A DNA stretch of 64,000 nucleotides from NCBI RefSeq assembly GCF_905220565.1, contig NC_059406.1, positions 9,000,001 through 9,064,000 of the forward strand, read 5' to 3'. Source of the stretch: Melitaea cinxia. Taxonomy: Eukaryota; Arthropoda; Insecta; Lepidoptera; Nymphalidae. Each line of letters begins with the position of its first letter. Position 1 is the first letter of the stretch. Below are positions 24,401 to 34,600 of this stretch, piece after piece. Below the pieces are notes generated by a model that worked only from the letters and a program-made list of their open reading frames with translations, ran no database searches and was not told where the DNA came from. The position numbers were made by a program, and so were the translations under genes.

Positions 24401-25079
24401 GCTGCGCACATACGGGGCGGTTCATGGAGAAAATAACATCGCTGCGACTAGGATTATGAATTTCCAATATACCTCTCTGATTTTTTACGGTAGTTAAACA
24501 TTCACTTATGTGGCAATTAGATATAACCTGTTCCGGAATAATGACTTCGCCGTCTTGGGTATTAATCGGTAACCTAACTAATTTAGAGGAACTAGCGGGT
24601 ATGATATCTTCATACAAGTTAGCGTTTCGCGAGTCGTAAATTCGTATGTTATTCGACGCGTTTTTCGTTATTAACGATTTAGTCTTAAAATCAATGGTAG
24701 CTTCCCACTTATCTAACAAATCGGATCCAATCAACCCATCAAAATAATCATGAAAATTATAGACAAAGAGTGTAATGTAGTCGCTATCGTTTAATTCCGA
24801 GAAACAAGGTAAGGTTATTGAATAATCACTACGTGATACTGCGTGTACGTTACAGACTTCAAAAGGATCGTAGTTTAATTTTACATTACTAAAATAAGTT
24901 TCGACTGCTTTAGGACTAATAAAAGATTGATTAGCGCCTGTGTCTATCAGCAACTTTAAAGGAGGATTTTTAATTTGCAAGTATGGTAGTTGGCGCTGTG
25001 TTTGAAGATTAACTTCTATTTTGGTTTGTCTGACATTTGAACATCCCGAAAATCCTCTTTTACAGTGGCTGGTCCGTCG
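21414..25079 (-). CDS. pol: errantivirus Pol (protease, RT, RNase H, integrase)
   Basis: Frame is -1 relative to gag and overlaps it (open from 25079; gag stops at 25016), so expression by -1 frameshifting is inferred. No classical slippery heptamer is obvious. Residues are numbered from 24980. The aspartic protease has LIDTGA (13-15) and GLIGSD. The reverse transcriptase has FSTLDLASGFYQ and YLDD (421-424). RNase H has LTTDAS and a following glutamate-rich ELLAIVWA. The integrase has the HHCC zinc domain (H842, H848, C878, C881) and a DD35E core (D911, D964, E1000). No broken catalytic residue was seen. Length about 1190 residues is normal. The 3' end contains the env splice acceptor and the env signal-peptide frame. 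Confidence 0.93.
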   Translation of the reverse strand, partial: RRTSHCKRGFSGCSNVRQTKIEVNLQTQRQLPYLQIKNPPLKLLIDTGANQSFISPKAVETYFSNVKLNYDPFEVCNVHAVSRSDYSITLPCFSELNDSDYITLFVYNFHDYFDGLIGSDLLDKWEATIDFKTKSLITKNASNNIRIYDSRNANLYEDIIPASSSKLVRLPINTQDGEVIIPEQVISNCHISECLTTVKNQRGILEIHNPSRSDVIFSMNRPVCAQLYNVECMRTEHASQRVKEVLSRLRTNHLNEEERVNLELLCERYADVFYLEGENLTFTNKIKHSIKTTDETPIYTKSYRYPFVHRQEVRDQISKMLEQGIIRPSESAWSSPIWVVPKKVDASGKTKWRLVVDFRKLNEKTLDDKYPIPNIADILDKLGNCHYFSTLDLASGFYQVEMNPSDIPKTAFTVEHGHFEFLRMPMGLKNSPSTFQRVMDNVLRDLQNTICLVYLDDVIVFSTSLQEHMVNLEKVFKRLRESNFKIQMDKSEFLKLETAYLGHVISKDGIKPNPDKIFAIKNYPLPKTPTEIKRFLGLLGYYRKFIPDFAKVTKPMTQCLKKGSKITMDQDYIQCFEKCKMLLTNDPILKYPDFTKEFILTTDASNLAIGAVLSQGTIGADKPIAYASRTLNSSEINYSTIEKELLAIVWATKYFRPYLFGRKFKIVTDHRPLQWVMNIKEPNSRLTRWRLKLSEFDFSVVYKQGKCNTNADALSRIELHNEEISSVIANPTEKSPSLMVNSDTDTVHTDSENPILEIPISDFPLNKYHKQIVLTVVDDIKSRPSFSKPFESHIRTHIQISKSNLEEDVVNAIKEYVNPKVKTGILINPPLAMYDIIPVIQNKFKSASMDLVLTKVELENIKDYLKQQEIIRNYHEGKTNHRGINECYLSLSNKYYWPKMKEHIGKYINECNICGQAKYDRNPIKQRFHIVPPPTRPFEIVHLDLLSVESQKYLTIIDAFSKYAQAYFLKDSTAISVIQALLNFSTHHGLPMTIVTDRGPEFTNQLFLEFIKIHKIQHHKILASTPNENGMVERLHSTLLEHLRILKLENHGESVINLMPYAILGYNSSIHSFTKCRPLDIITGHLDPRNPLDINLSENILQLYTQEHRNKMQKVFEMINEFSLHDRTRITENINKDREPEEEYSPDQRIFVRNPMANRQKLAPRYTSDTVLADLPIHIYTKKRRGPVAKSRLKRVPNSSRLLQDCPSDPEPSTSGRHNSE

Positions 25080-26444
25080 TTATTAGATGTAATACTTTCC
25101 ATTTCAAGTTGCGGGTGATAGCTTTGATCATATTCAATATCATGATAATTTTCAATATAATATTCGCTAGGTTCGTAGTAAGGGTAATAATCAGAGTAAT
25201 AATCGCTATAATCATAATAGTTAGTGCAATCATTAAAATTAAGTTGATTATTTTTGATATAATTGCTATGAGAAGGGTTACCCGATTTATTCCAGTCATC
25301 TCTTAGCGCACTACTAGGTGGTAATTGTTTCGGTACAAAATGACTAACACCACTCATAGGCTTTGGATGTTGATAACCAAATTGGGGTGCAGCGCTACGC
25401 GGTGTAAATCTAAATGCATTATTCGGATTATAATTAGGAGGAGGAGCGCGAAATATTTGTTGAGTACGTGTTGGACCCGCCGGATTTTGATTATTAAAAT
25501 TAGGTCGCCATTGTGGGGGTCCTTGCGGAACCATTGGTTGTACGAACGAGTTCTTAGATGGCCCGGGCATATTAAAACTGAATGGCTTAAACTGCGGTAT
25601 GCTATAACTTTGTACGGGTTTTTGAGGCGTCATTTGAGGTATCGGTGCTGTTTTCTTATCAGGTAATTGACTATTACGTTGCTGTAAATATACGACGTTT
25701 TGTTCCTCGTTGACGAACTCTAAGGCTTTTTCGATACTCTCCGGTCGCATACATCTAATTCGTGAACCTAGTGGGTCTCTAAGACCACGTACAAAAGCTT
25801 GTAAGGTTAATTTTTTATAAAGTTCCCTTTTTGCCTGTACGGTAGTTTCTACATTTTCGTGCAGTGAAACGTAGGTCATTATCGTACTATATAAATTTTG
25901 GCATTTTTCGTAGAATTCCTGAGGGCCGTCAGACCCCTGTGATAGTAAAGCTAAATCATTATATAACGCGGTTTCGTCGCGTTGATCAGAGAAGTTATTG
26001 ACGAGAGATTTTCGTATGCCCGCCCAATTTGATGGGATTCCGTTCGAATTGATCAATCGGGCCGCGGCGCCAGTTACTTTATTTAATATTCCATTAATAA
26101 GAGCAATCTCGGAAAGTCTATTGGGTGGATCTTGGTTTGTAACGAATTCTACTACTAGTTGATCACATAAATGTATGAACCTAGTTAGCACATTGACATT
26201 CCCATCAAACTCGGGTACTAATCTAAGAGCGTTAAAAATGCGATCTAAGTCAGCCATTTCCCCTTTTGAATTATTTAAACTAATTCTCCTATTAAAATCT
26301 TGAACGCTATTCCTATTACTAACCCTATTCTCTAACCTAACGCTCCGTGATTCTCGCGGATGGAAAATCTTGGAAGGATATTATATAACACAGGACTTAA
26401 AATTAGGAGTGAGCAATCCACTAAAAAGAATTTAATGTACTCAC
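21468..26444 (-). other. inferred env intron
   Basis: A strong donor (AT|GTGAGTA) in the untranslated leader lies 11 bases after an ATG at 26455. The best acceptor (GGTTGTTACAG|GATTG) is at the end of pol. The phases fit, so the leader ATG reads in frame into env. Removing gag and pol by splicing to make the env mRNA is known for gypsy-group errantiviruses. The exact sites here are inference. Confidence 0.75.
25016..26257 (-). CDS. gag: errantivirus Gag
   Basis: An ATG-initiated 413-residue structural polyprotein. The N-terminal two-thirds is helical and capsid-like (QEFYEKCQNLY, RELYKKLTLQAFVRGL, GSRIRCMRPES). The C-terminal third is proline/asparagine-rich and then tyrosine/aspartate-rich (YYDYSDYYSDYYPYYE). 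No CCHC zinc knuckle is present, which is usual for errantivirus Gag. It is placed directly after the leader, overlaps pol in another frame, and is intact. The capsid call follows from position and the conserved arrangement more than from strict motifs. Confidence 0.88.
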   Translation of the reverse strand: MADLDRIFNALRLVPEFDGNVNVLTRFIHLCDQLVVEFVTNQDPPNRLSEIALINGILNKVTGAAARLINSNGIPSNWAGIRKSLVNNFSDQRDETALYNDLALLSQGSDGPQEFYEKCQNLYSTIMTYVSLHENVETTVQAKRELYKKLTLQAFVRGLRDPLGSRIRCMRPESIEKALEFVNEEQNVVYLQQRNSQLPDKKTAPIPQMTPQKPVQSYSIPQFKPFSFNMPGPSKNSFVQPMVPQGPPQWRPNFNNQNPAGPTRTQQIFRAPPPNYNPNNAFRFTPRSAAPQFGYQHPKPMSGVSHFVPKQLPPSSALRDDWNKSGNPSHSNYIKNNQLNFNDCTNYYDYSDYYSDYYPYYEPSEYYIENYHDIEYDQSYHPQLEMESITSNNDGPATVKEDFRDVQMSDKPK

Positions 26445-26559
26445 ATGAATTTCATTTCGGCTTCCTCGCTGTATCGATGGCTGGATACGCTTGCTGAAGG
26501 TCACGACGTGTAGATTCGGGTCCTCGAACGGGCTTGATAACCACTAGGATAACTCGAGG

Positions 26560-26577
26560 ATCCTACCGACTGCGCCA
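26560..26577 (-). promoter_or_regulatory. primer binding site, tRNA-Ser type
   Basis: Minus-strand TGGCGCAGTCGGTAGGAT begins at the LTR edge and complements a tRNA 3' end of the form CGACTGCGCCA, the serine-tRNA site used by 297/17.6-type elements. Confidence 0.9.
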
Positions 26578-26867
26578 ATTATGTCAGTCCGACAGACAAG
26601 TTGCAAAAAAAACCGAAATTATTACAACTAATTTATTTATTACAATTACAATTTATAAAAATTAATATAACATGACAATCGTGTTCGATGTGAGAACAGA
26701 AAGTGAGGTAAAAATGCCGTGAACTTGATTCCGTTGTTTGTCGCAACTGCAGGTCACGTTGAGCCGATTCAGCGTTCCCATACTCGTCGCCAGGCTGATG
26801 CAATATTTATGAATAATGTAATCATTTCCCTTATCTTGCGTAATCCATGGAGTCAGGATACTTAACA
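26577..26867 (-). repeat. errantivirus 5' LTR
   Basis: Same sequence as 19439-19729. It should contain the promoter and start of transcription for the minus-strand provirus. Flanked on the right by AACT. Confidence 0.92.
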
Positions 26868-26871
26868 AACT

Positions 26872-28109
26872 TAATAACCTCTCTCTTTTTCAAACTTTAA
26901 TGACTTGTTATATGTATCAAAACTTTTATTTTTATTTTGGTCATATAGAACCTCTTTATTAGGTTACAAATCGTAGCTGTTTACAATAATAATTAAAGTA
27001 AACTACGATAGAAACGGTACTTCTGATGATGTTATTGCGCGTTTCTGAAAGCCTATAATCTCTCAATAAATAGTTCAAATAACACGGGTTAAATATTTGA
27101 AGGATCAATCTAATGGTAGTTCCTTTCAACCACTTGTATATTTTGTTTGAGTAAATTTCACTCAGAACAAATCGTTTATTTGATTTGTAAGTGGCTATAA
27201 ATATATTTTATCATATATATAGCATAAACGCGCTATAACATGCCTTAACGTTTTATACAGCGGCTTTATCATAATAGCATCAAACAGGAATTTATATCCA
27301 GCATGTTTTATACCACATCATTATGCACCATTTATATCATTCAGTCCAGCACGTTCTACCAGAGCAAAAAATTTCCATAGGCATAACCTCCTTCGCACAG
27401 CTACAAGAGATAGAGGTAAGTTTGTTGAGCTGAATAATCAAAAATAAAAATAAAAATTCAATTTTAATAAACGTATGAATTAGTGAAAACAACAAACCTA
27501 GAAATGAAAACTATCTGTTAACGAGGATTCCGTGGCAAATAATCTGGAATATTCCAGTAACCGCTATACTGAAATTCTTGATAAACTGAATTCACTGGTT
27601 GGCAACACAAATCAAACTCAAAGATTCTTTGAATTATACACATGGACTGGCTAACATATTTAAAAAATATAAAAACATATCAAAAATTATTTTATTCAAA
27701 CAAGCTTCAGACATTTGAATCGGCATTTTACAATTAAAAATTATATTCGATAGGCATAAACTATTAATAGTTAAGGAGAAGCTACCGTTGATTCAGAATG
27801 TAGATTCTGCAGAGAAGAATCGTTAGAGAATAAACGTTATTTATATCCATTTCATTTTAGCGAGACCTATCTGCTAATTATACAGACATAAAAAATAATA
27901 AAAAAAGAAACAGCTTGAATTCAAATGGCAGCGGTAAATCGTACCGTGCAGTTAAGAAATGAAACGAGCTTTTTGTATATTGTGTAGGATTGTGGACTGC
28001 AAAGCCTTTATAAAATAAAATTTTATAATTTTCATAGACTGGACTTATGTATGAAATTATGCTTCCACATAATATCCTTATATACATTGCTCGAGGTTGG
28101 ACTTTTTTA
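26872..28109. other. no gene seen; one LINE-tail-like scrap
   Basis: AT-rich. Positions 27786-27840 contain GTAGATTCTGCAGAGAAGAA, also present at 38.37 kb, a word I associate with lepidopteran retroposon tails. Confidence 0.4.
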
Positions 28110-28518
28110 TTTTTTTTTTTTTTTTTTAAATAAAGTTATGTCCACAGGCTTAAAGTGCCCATGCTTTTGTTATTCCGATTTTAAGTTTTATTACTGATCG
28201 TTTACTTGTTACACTACTGCAGCTTACACTAAGAGACCTAATTATTCTATCTTAGTATCCCTAATGCAGACGTGAGTCCACCGACCAAAATTATGCTAAA
28301 CTTAATTGATATCTTACATGCAAAAAGACATAGAATTATATTGCGCCTTACTTTAATTATTGTTGTCACTATTATAATAATTATTATTATCTATGTTTAT
28401 ATATACACTTACTTGCTATCTATAATATATGTACACTTATTGTCTAGCTAACGTATATGTACACTTATGGCCTACTTGGCCTACTTACAATATACACTTA
28501 ACCTATGTTATTATTAGT

Positions 28519-28520
<2 letters not shown>
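28110..28520 (-). other. A-tailed AT-rich segment beside the helicase LINE
   Basis: A run of 18 T (28110-28127) reads as a poly(A) on the minus strand, preceded by CACTTTAAGCCTGTGGACAT. Between it and the main poly(A) are degenerate direct repeats of GTACACTTA-like words (28.40-28.50 kb). This could be an older A-tailed insertion into which the LINE inserted, or an extended 3' end of the LINE. I cannot tell which. Confidence 0.3.

Positions 28521-28570
<50 letters not shown>
28521..28570 (-). other. poly(A) tail of the helicase LINE
   Basis: Fifty uninterrupted T on the plus strand, immediately downstream of the LINE 3' UTR on the minus strand. It is characteristic of target-primed reverse transcription. 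Confidence 0.9.
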
Positions 28571-28621
28571 CTTACTCCTAAGTTTTTTCCTTATACAATT
28601 TATTCCTACAAGTAAGGTGTG

Positions 28622-31600
28622 CTACAATTTTAACATTTCGAGCACACCCTCAATGACGGCGGCATCCCTGTGGTGAATCGCCATCCTGAGGCTGTGCTCG
28701 AGGATATCTTTTTCAGAAGTTTCCGCTGCCTTCGTCACAAAGCGACCAATTGCGTCGTCACGGTCGTCGGTGTAATAGACACAGGTGTTGGTATGCCTAG
28801 TCACCGCGACTACAGCGTGCGAGACGCTGTCGTGAATCTTGAGCCTCCTTGTCTTCGTCTGGAGGACAACGACGTCCTCATAGGTCTGGCCCTGCGCCTC
28901 ATGGATGGTTAAGACGCGCGATCCCTCACCAGACCCGTATCCCTGGTCAGTCAGCAATCTCTTCTCCTCTTGCGTAAAGACCAGGTACAAGGTCCGGTCC
29001 CTTCCTACAGGAATGCGCGCGCCCGTGAGGCTCTCCACTCGCAAAGATCGGATCTTTGTGCTTGAGCTGTACACGGTCTTGTAAACCTCACTGATGGCAA
29101 AGGCGACGTCTTTGGGGTTACGATGCGTGCATGACAACTCACATGAGATGGTTGTTAACAGGTTTGGTCTGCGGTACCGCATTTCGAACAGGTTGTCCCT
29201 GTCGATGTACGGCAGCTGATTTATATCTCCAATGAGGACTACCTTCTCTGCTCCCGATAGTCGGGCGGCCATTACTATGGCTCCGAAATGGTTCATGAGG
29301 GCTTCGTCCACCGTTAGGCGTTTGATTTTTGAGCCCTCACGGAAACCATTTACCAGCACGGATGCCATAGTGCGCACCTTTTGCTTGGCCTTGTTGCCAT
29401 AGCGGTGCGCCAGTTTTTCCTTTAGGTCTTTGGCCGCCTCGACTGTGGTCGTAATCACGACCTCCGTGTCCTCATCGAAGTCCCTGACTATGCGAGTTGT
29501 CTTACCGCATCCCGGTACACCGTTTATCCACTCCAGCGATGGTAGCCCCCAGGTCACGGACGGTAAACCGGCTTCCCGGTCGCCCGAGATGGTTTTCGCC
29601 ATCCGCAGCATCCGGTCGCCCAGCATTACTTTCGTGCATCTGGCCACTACCACCACCGGGTCACCTTCAGGTGTGTCGAAGGTTTGAGACTCCTCGTCAC
29701 TCCCCTCAGACTCGACCGCGCTCACAAAACCTGCTGTGGTGTTATATGCAGCCATATACCTACCCGACATCTTGCCCTTGAGTATTTGTCGGGTTTTGCT
29801 GTTGTATATGGCTGCTTCGGCTTCCTCGAGTTCCACCTCCAGTAGCCTTTGGTGATCGTACTGGTAGGCCTGCATGATCTTTTTGCAGGTGGCCAGGCTT
29901 ACCTCGCGGTTTGCCTTTATTATGGCCAGGAACTCGATTAGGGCGTTCTCTGCATGTTGAAACGGTGTGGACGCAGGTCGAAGTCTTGGTGGTTCTACTT
30001 GTCCCATATCGGCCCTAGTTCGAGCGGCGAGTGACGCCTCCGGGTGCCTCGGACTGTCGTCTTTGGTGAACCCGCTCAGCGTCCCCGATAGTCGCTCTCC
30101 CTGTCCAGCCTTTTTGGGAGAGGGGTGATGCGGGAGCTTACCTTGTTTCGGGGAGATGGTTGCCTGGATAAAGGTCGCCAATGACATCGAGCTCGGCTTA
30201 GACTCAGGTGCGGCCCTTGCTTTGCGTTGTTCAACCTTCTGGTTCTCGATCTTTTGTTGTAGGCGCTCCGAGCCACTAGGTGCGGGTTCGCTGACAGTCG
30301 GCAATGCAGGGGATGAAGGTGTTTTGGATTTCGGTCTTAAGTAACCAAGATCCTCCCCCCTGTCTTCGTAAACAATGACCTCACTGTTCTTAGAAGCCAT
30401 TAGGCAACCGTACCTATCCGATACGTTGCCTCTATCATAACCGACTCTCATCGAATCGACACTGATTCTTCCGGGGATTCCCCCGGGGATCTCGCCCAAG
30501 CGCTGTAGCCACAAGCTGGACTGCGCGAAGGCGGACGTCTCTCCCCATTCGAAAAGTGCGATCTCTTTGTTTTTCAACCGCAATAAACGATAGGTCGGGT
30601 CGCCCTCCTGCTCTTGCGCTAGCGCTGTGATTTTTGTGCGCTTTATGCTTGTCTTTTGGGTGCTACCGTTTATCAGTAAGGCGAGCCCCGGCGAAATCGC
30701 CAGCTGATTGCGTTCTTCAGAGCGACAGAAGCTTATTCCCATCCTCTCCGTTTCGCTGTCCATGAATAGAGCCACGCATCTGGTCCTAATACCAACTTCT
30801 CCACTTCCGTTCACTTCACTGGGCGAGGATTGTGTCATCCTGCTCTGAGTCGGTTGCGGAGGTGCGTTTTGGTTGGCTCTATTCCTGAACAGGTTCTGCA
30901 GTGAGGAAGACATGGTCCTAGTTATTTGGCCCAGAAGGGTGCGGCCAGGAGACATCCGCGGAGCCGTGATGTTGTCCTGCTGAGTTACTTGTTGGACACG
31001 GTTTTGTTCTATTTGTGTTTGTGTGTTGTGTGTCTGAGTGTGTGTTGTAAGAACGACGGTGTTGGCATTCTGCGTAGGTGTTAAAGCCGGTGGTGGAGAA
31101 AGCGTGTTGTTCCTCTTTGCGGCTGTATTGACGGCCTTTCTCGCGAATGTGAGGAAGGACGTTCTGCTAGTCTCGCTCTCCAGGATGGTATGGAGCGATG
31201 GCTGGTCTAATTTAATCTGGAGTTTGAGTTCCAGATCCAGCCTTTCCTTACTGAACCTCGGGCAGCTCAGTATAATATGCAGAACTGTCTCCTCACAATT
31301 CGGGTCGCAGACGCACGAAGGACTGTCAGTGATGTGGAATCTGTGAAGATACGCCGCAAATCCTCCGTGGCCGGTCAGAATTTGTGTGTCGACAGATGTT
31401 GGTGCCGATTTCCTTACCAGTCTGCGAGCGGTCTTTACATCCGGTAAGAATATTTTCGTGACCGAGCCAGTCTCCGAAGAATTGTATCTGTCTTGCCACA
31501 CCCTGGCAGACGCTTCCCGTATCTGCCTTTTGACATACGAGAGTGGTACTCTGTCGTAGTCAGGTGCCGTCTTTTTCGTTAAAGCCGCCCTTTTGGCTAG

Positions 31601-34600
31601 TTCGTCCGCTCTCTCATTGCCCGGTGTTCCAACATGGGCCCTCAACCAAAAGAACCGTACTGTCTTATTCTCCTCCCGGAGCTGTCTGATTTGACTCTTC
31701 ATTTCCACGGCCAGAGGGTGAGTTACTGAGGGGCTCCTCATCAGATCTAAAGATGACCTCGAGTCGCTCAGGATGTTGATGGAGCGTGACTTTGAGGTTT
31801 TTGCCATTTCCACTGCTCTGAAGAGTGCGTACATCTCGGATTGAAAGACAGTGTTGTGCGGCTCTAACCGGAAAGTGGAGTATCTTACTTCCCTGTCTTG
31901 ATCCCAGCATGTGAGGGCAGCTCCTACTTTACCCTCTATTTTGCTTCCGTCGGTAAAGATGAGAGGTCCGACGATGCTGTGTTCCTCAAGGACTTCGGGG
32001 TTCAGACTCTCTAAGCGCTCGTACTCTGTTGGCATGAGTAGAGAAGGGTGGGGGTTTTGCATTGGTCCCACCCTGCGCTCCAGTTCTCTTCCCGGTGGAA
32101 GAAGGTCCGTGCTGTAACCTTTTTTTGTCTCAAAAAGTGAGGCCGCCTCTCGAACGCGAAGGTCTAACGGGAGTAAGCCTGTGAGGACTAGTGCCGATGT
32201 AAGCGACACCGTTCTGTACGCCCTGCACATTTTCAGTGCAAATCCTCTCTGCAGGGAGTTTAGTTGCTTTCGTATGGTTAACTTCTCTGCTGCAGAGGAC
32301 CATACGCTCGCTGCGTACAGAACGATGGGCTCTATTACCGCCACATATATGGTCCGTACGATCTCTCCATTCAGACCCCAAGTTACTCTCGCCGCGCGCG
32401 CAAGCTGTTTATAAATGTCCGCAGCTTTTTTGCATACGGCGGATACGTGCGCGTTAAAAGTGAGCTTCGAGTCCAAAATGAGCCCCAGCAGTTTAATTTG
32501 ATCTACAAGCCTCAGTCGGGTGCCGGACATATGGATTATGGGGGTATCGTATTTCAGCTTTTTAGTGAGCACCATCGCGTTGGTCTTATGCGCGGCGAAG
32601 CTCAGTTTGTTATGTATACCCCACTCTTGTACGGCAGCTAAGGCGGTTTCGGCTGAGGTCTGTAGGTTGCCGGATTTTTGGCTGGAGAAGACGAGGACCA
32701 CGTCGTCCGCAAAGGCCTGGCAATACACTCCCATATCGCTGATCTTTCTCAGCAGCGAATCCAGTATGAGGTTCCAAAAGGTTGGCCCGCCAATGGATCC
32801 TTGGACGCAACCCTTCGTGGTCTCCTTCTCACTGGTCGCTCTGGCGTAGTTAACAATGACCTTTCGATCCTGGAGGTATGAGGCGACCATAGTAAATAGG
32901 TTTCTCGGGCAATGCTTGTCCACCAGCTGTTTTTTGAGAGCCGGCCACCATGCATTATCGAAAGCGCCCTCTATGTCAAGCGATACCAGAAGTACTATCT
33001 TCTTTGAGTCCATTTCCTGCCTGATATGCTTGACGAGATCGTAGAGGGCGTCTTCCGTTCCCCTCTGTGGCATGAATCCGTACTGGCTTCGGTGCAGCGT
33101 AGGGAAGAGCCTCCACTGAAGTCTACCTACCATCATTTTCTCAACTGTCTTTCCTAGGATCGACAGGAGTCCGATAGGTCTATAGGACTTCGGGTGAGTA
33201 TAGTCCTCTTTGGCTGGTTTGCGGAGGATGCATACGTGGGCGACCTTCCACTGCTTGGGGAAGTAGGATAGCAATAGGCATTTGTTCGCCAAAGCTAGGA
33301 ATAACTCCCTGTCGCAGTTTATTGCCGCCGCGCATATATCCGACGTCAACCCGTCTGGGCCTGGAGCTTTTTTGGGATTTTGGCTCAAAAGAACCTGTTC
33401 CAGCTCCGCGGCCGTAAACGGCGGGTCGTCGTCGGACAGATCTTCTAACTCCGCGGGAGTTTTGCTTTCTACGGCTTCTCGGATCTGTTTGTGATAGATG
33501 GTTTCGGTGTCTACAGAGTCGTCTGGGTAGAACGTTTTGGCCAGAAGTTTTGCCGACTGTTCTGGTGACAGCGTTTCGCCGGATTCGTTTCTTAGCAGTA
33601 CGTCCTCGTGCCTACGAGAGGTCTTTCTGATAACTCTGTAGATACCGTCCCATACGCTTTCACGGTCCTGTGCCGTACAGAACTCCTTCCAGCTCCGAGT
33701 GGCTGCTTCGTCTGCTGCCTTTTTGTATTTCTCCTTGGCCCGTACGTACTCTTCGATGACGCCAGGCCTTCTGCAGGGTGCAGCGTTTCTTATGCGACGT
33801 TTGGCTCTTAATTGCTCCCTTTTCAGGGAGTCTAGCTCAGACGACCACCAGGGTGGTCGGGGGTCGCCTTTCCACGGTTTTATCCTCGGAATGGTCCTCT
33901 CACATGTGCGGTGAATAATCGTGACATATTTTGCGATCATTCCCTCCAGCTCATCCTTGTTCGAGACTTTATGGACGGCACTCAGAGTGACGCTTTCTTC
34001 TGCGAGGCTGGATGTTAGGGTCGCGGTGAAATCGGTCCATCTCGCTTTTTTAGTGTTGTATCTGCGCGTCGAGATTGGGACCAATGGTTTTAAGGGCCCC
34101 TCAGTGCGCAGTCTAAACGTTATGGCGTTGTGATCAGATGTGATCAGATTTCGTTCCACTTGCCAGGTTTCCAGTCTCGCGAGAAGTGACTGACTGGTTA
34201 GGGTCAAGTCCACGCAGCTCGAGTATAACCTGTCTCCTCTGTATGTCTCGAACGTGGGTACATCCCCATTGTTATGAATGTGGAGGTCCATTTCAGTGAT
34301 AAATCCGTGGAGTTGTGCTCCTCGCTGGTCTTCGGAGCTGCTGCCCCACCAGTGACTCCAGGCGTTGACGTCACCGGCCACTATGTGATGGTGTGTGGGA
34401 AACTTCGCGGTAGCCGTTCTCACCTGTTTGAGATATGGTTCTATATCTTGGTCCCTTGGTTCGAAGTAGACGGACAGTATGCCAAGCTCGAGTCGGCCGG
34501 CCTTTACGAAGACGGCGGCCACGTTCTCGGTGACAATTTGGGGATCATAAATGACTTCCACGTTGTCACCGAACACGATACAGACACGGACTTTTTTATT

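Larger units (their letters stand above)
19439..26867 (-). mobile_element. complete errantivirus (insect endogenous retrovirus), about 7.4 kb
   Basis: Two LTRs of about 291 bp enclose a tRNA-Ser-type primer site, gag, pol, env and a polypurine tract in the order expected for the gypsy/errantivirus group of Metaviridae. All three frames are open. The two LTRs show no difference in my reading, and a 4-bp AACT occurs on both flanks (19435-19438 and 26868-26871). All this indicates a very recent insertion. Transcription runs right to left. An env makes it potentially infectious like gypsy of Drosophila, although that is family knowledge and not shown here. Confidence 0.95.

Noticed and set aside
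25060..25299. Extra small ORFs overlapping the 3' end of errantivirus gag
   Set aside because: They lie in the third frame and antisense over the tyrosine/asparagine-rich gag tail and are composition artefacts.
28400..28520. R1 target or telomeric repeat beside the helicase LINE
   Set aside because: Neither 28S rDNA-like sequence nor TTAGG arrays are seen at either flank, so no site-specific insertion can be claimed.
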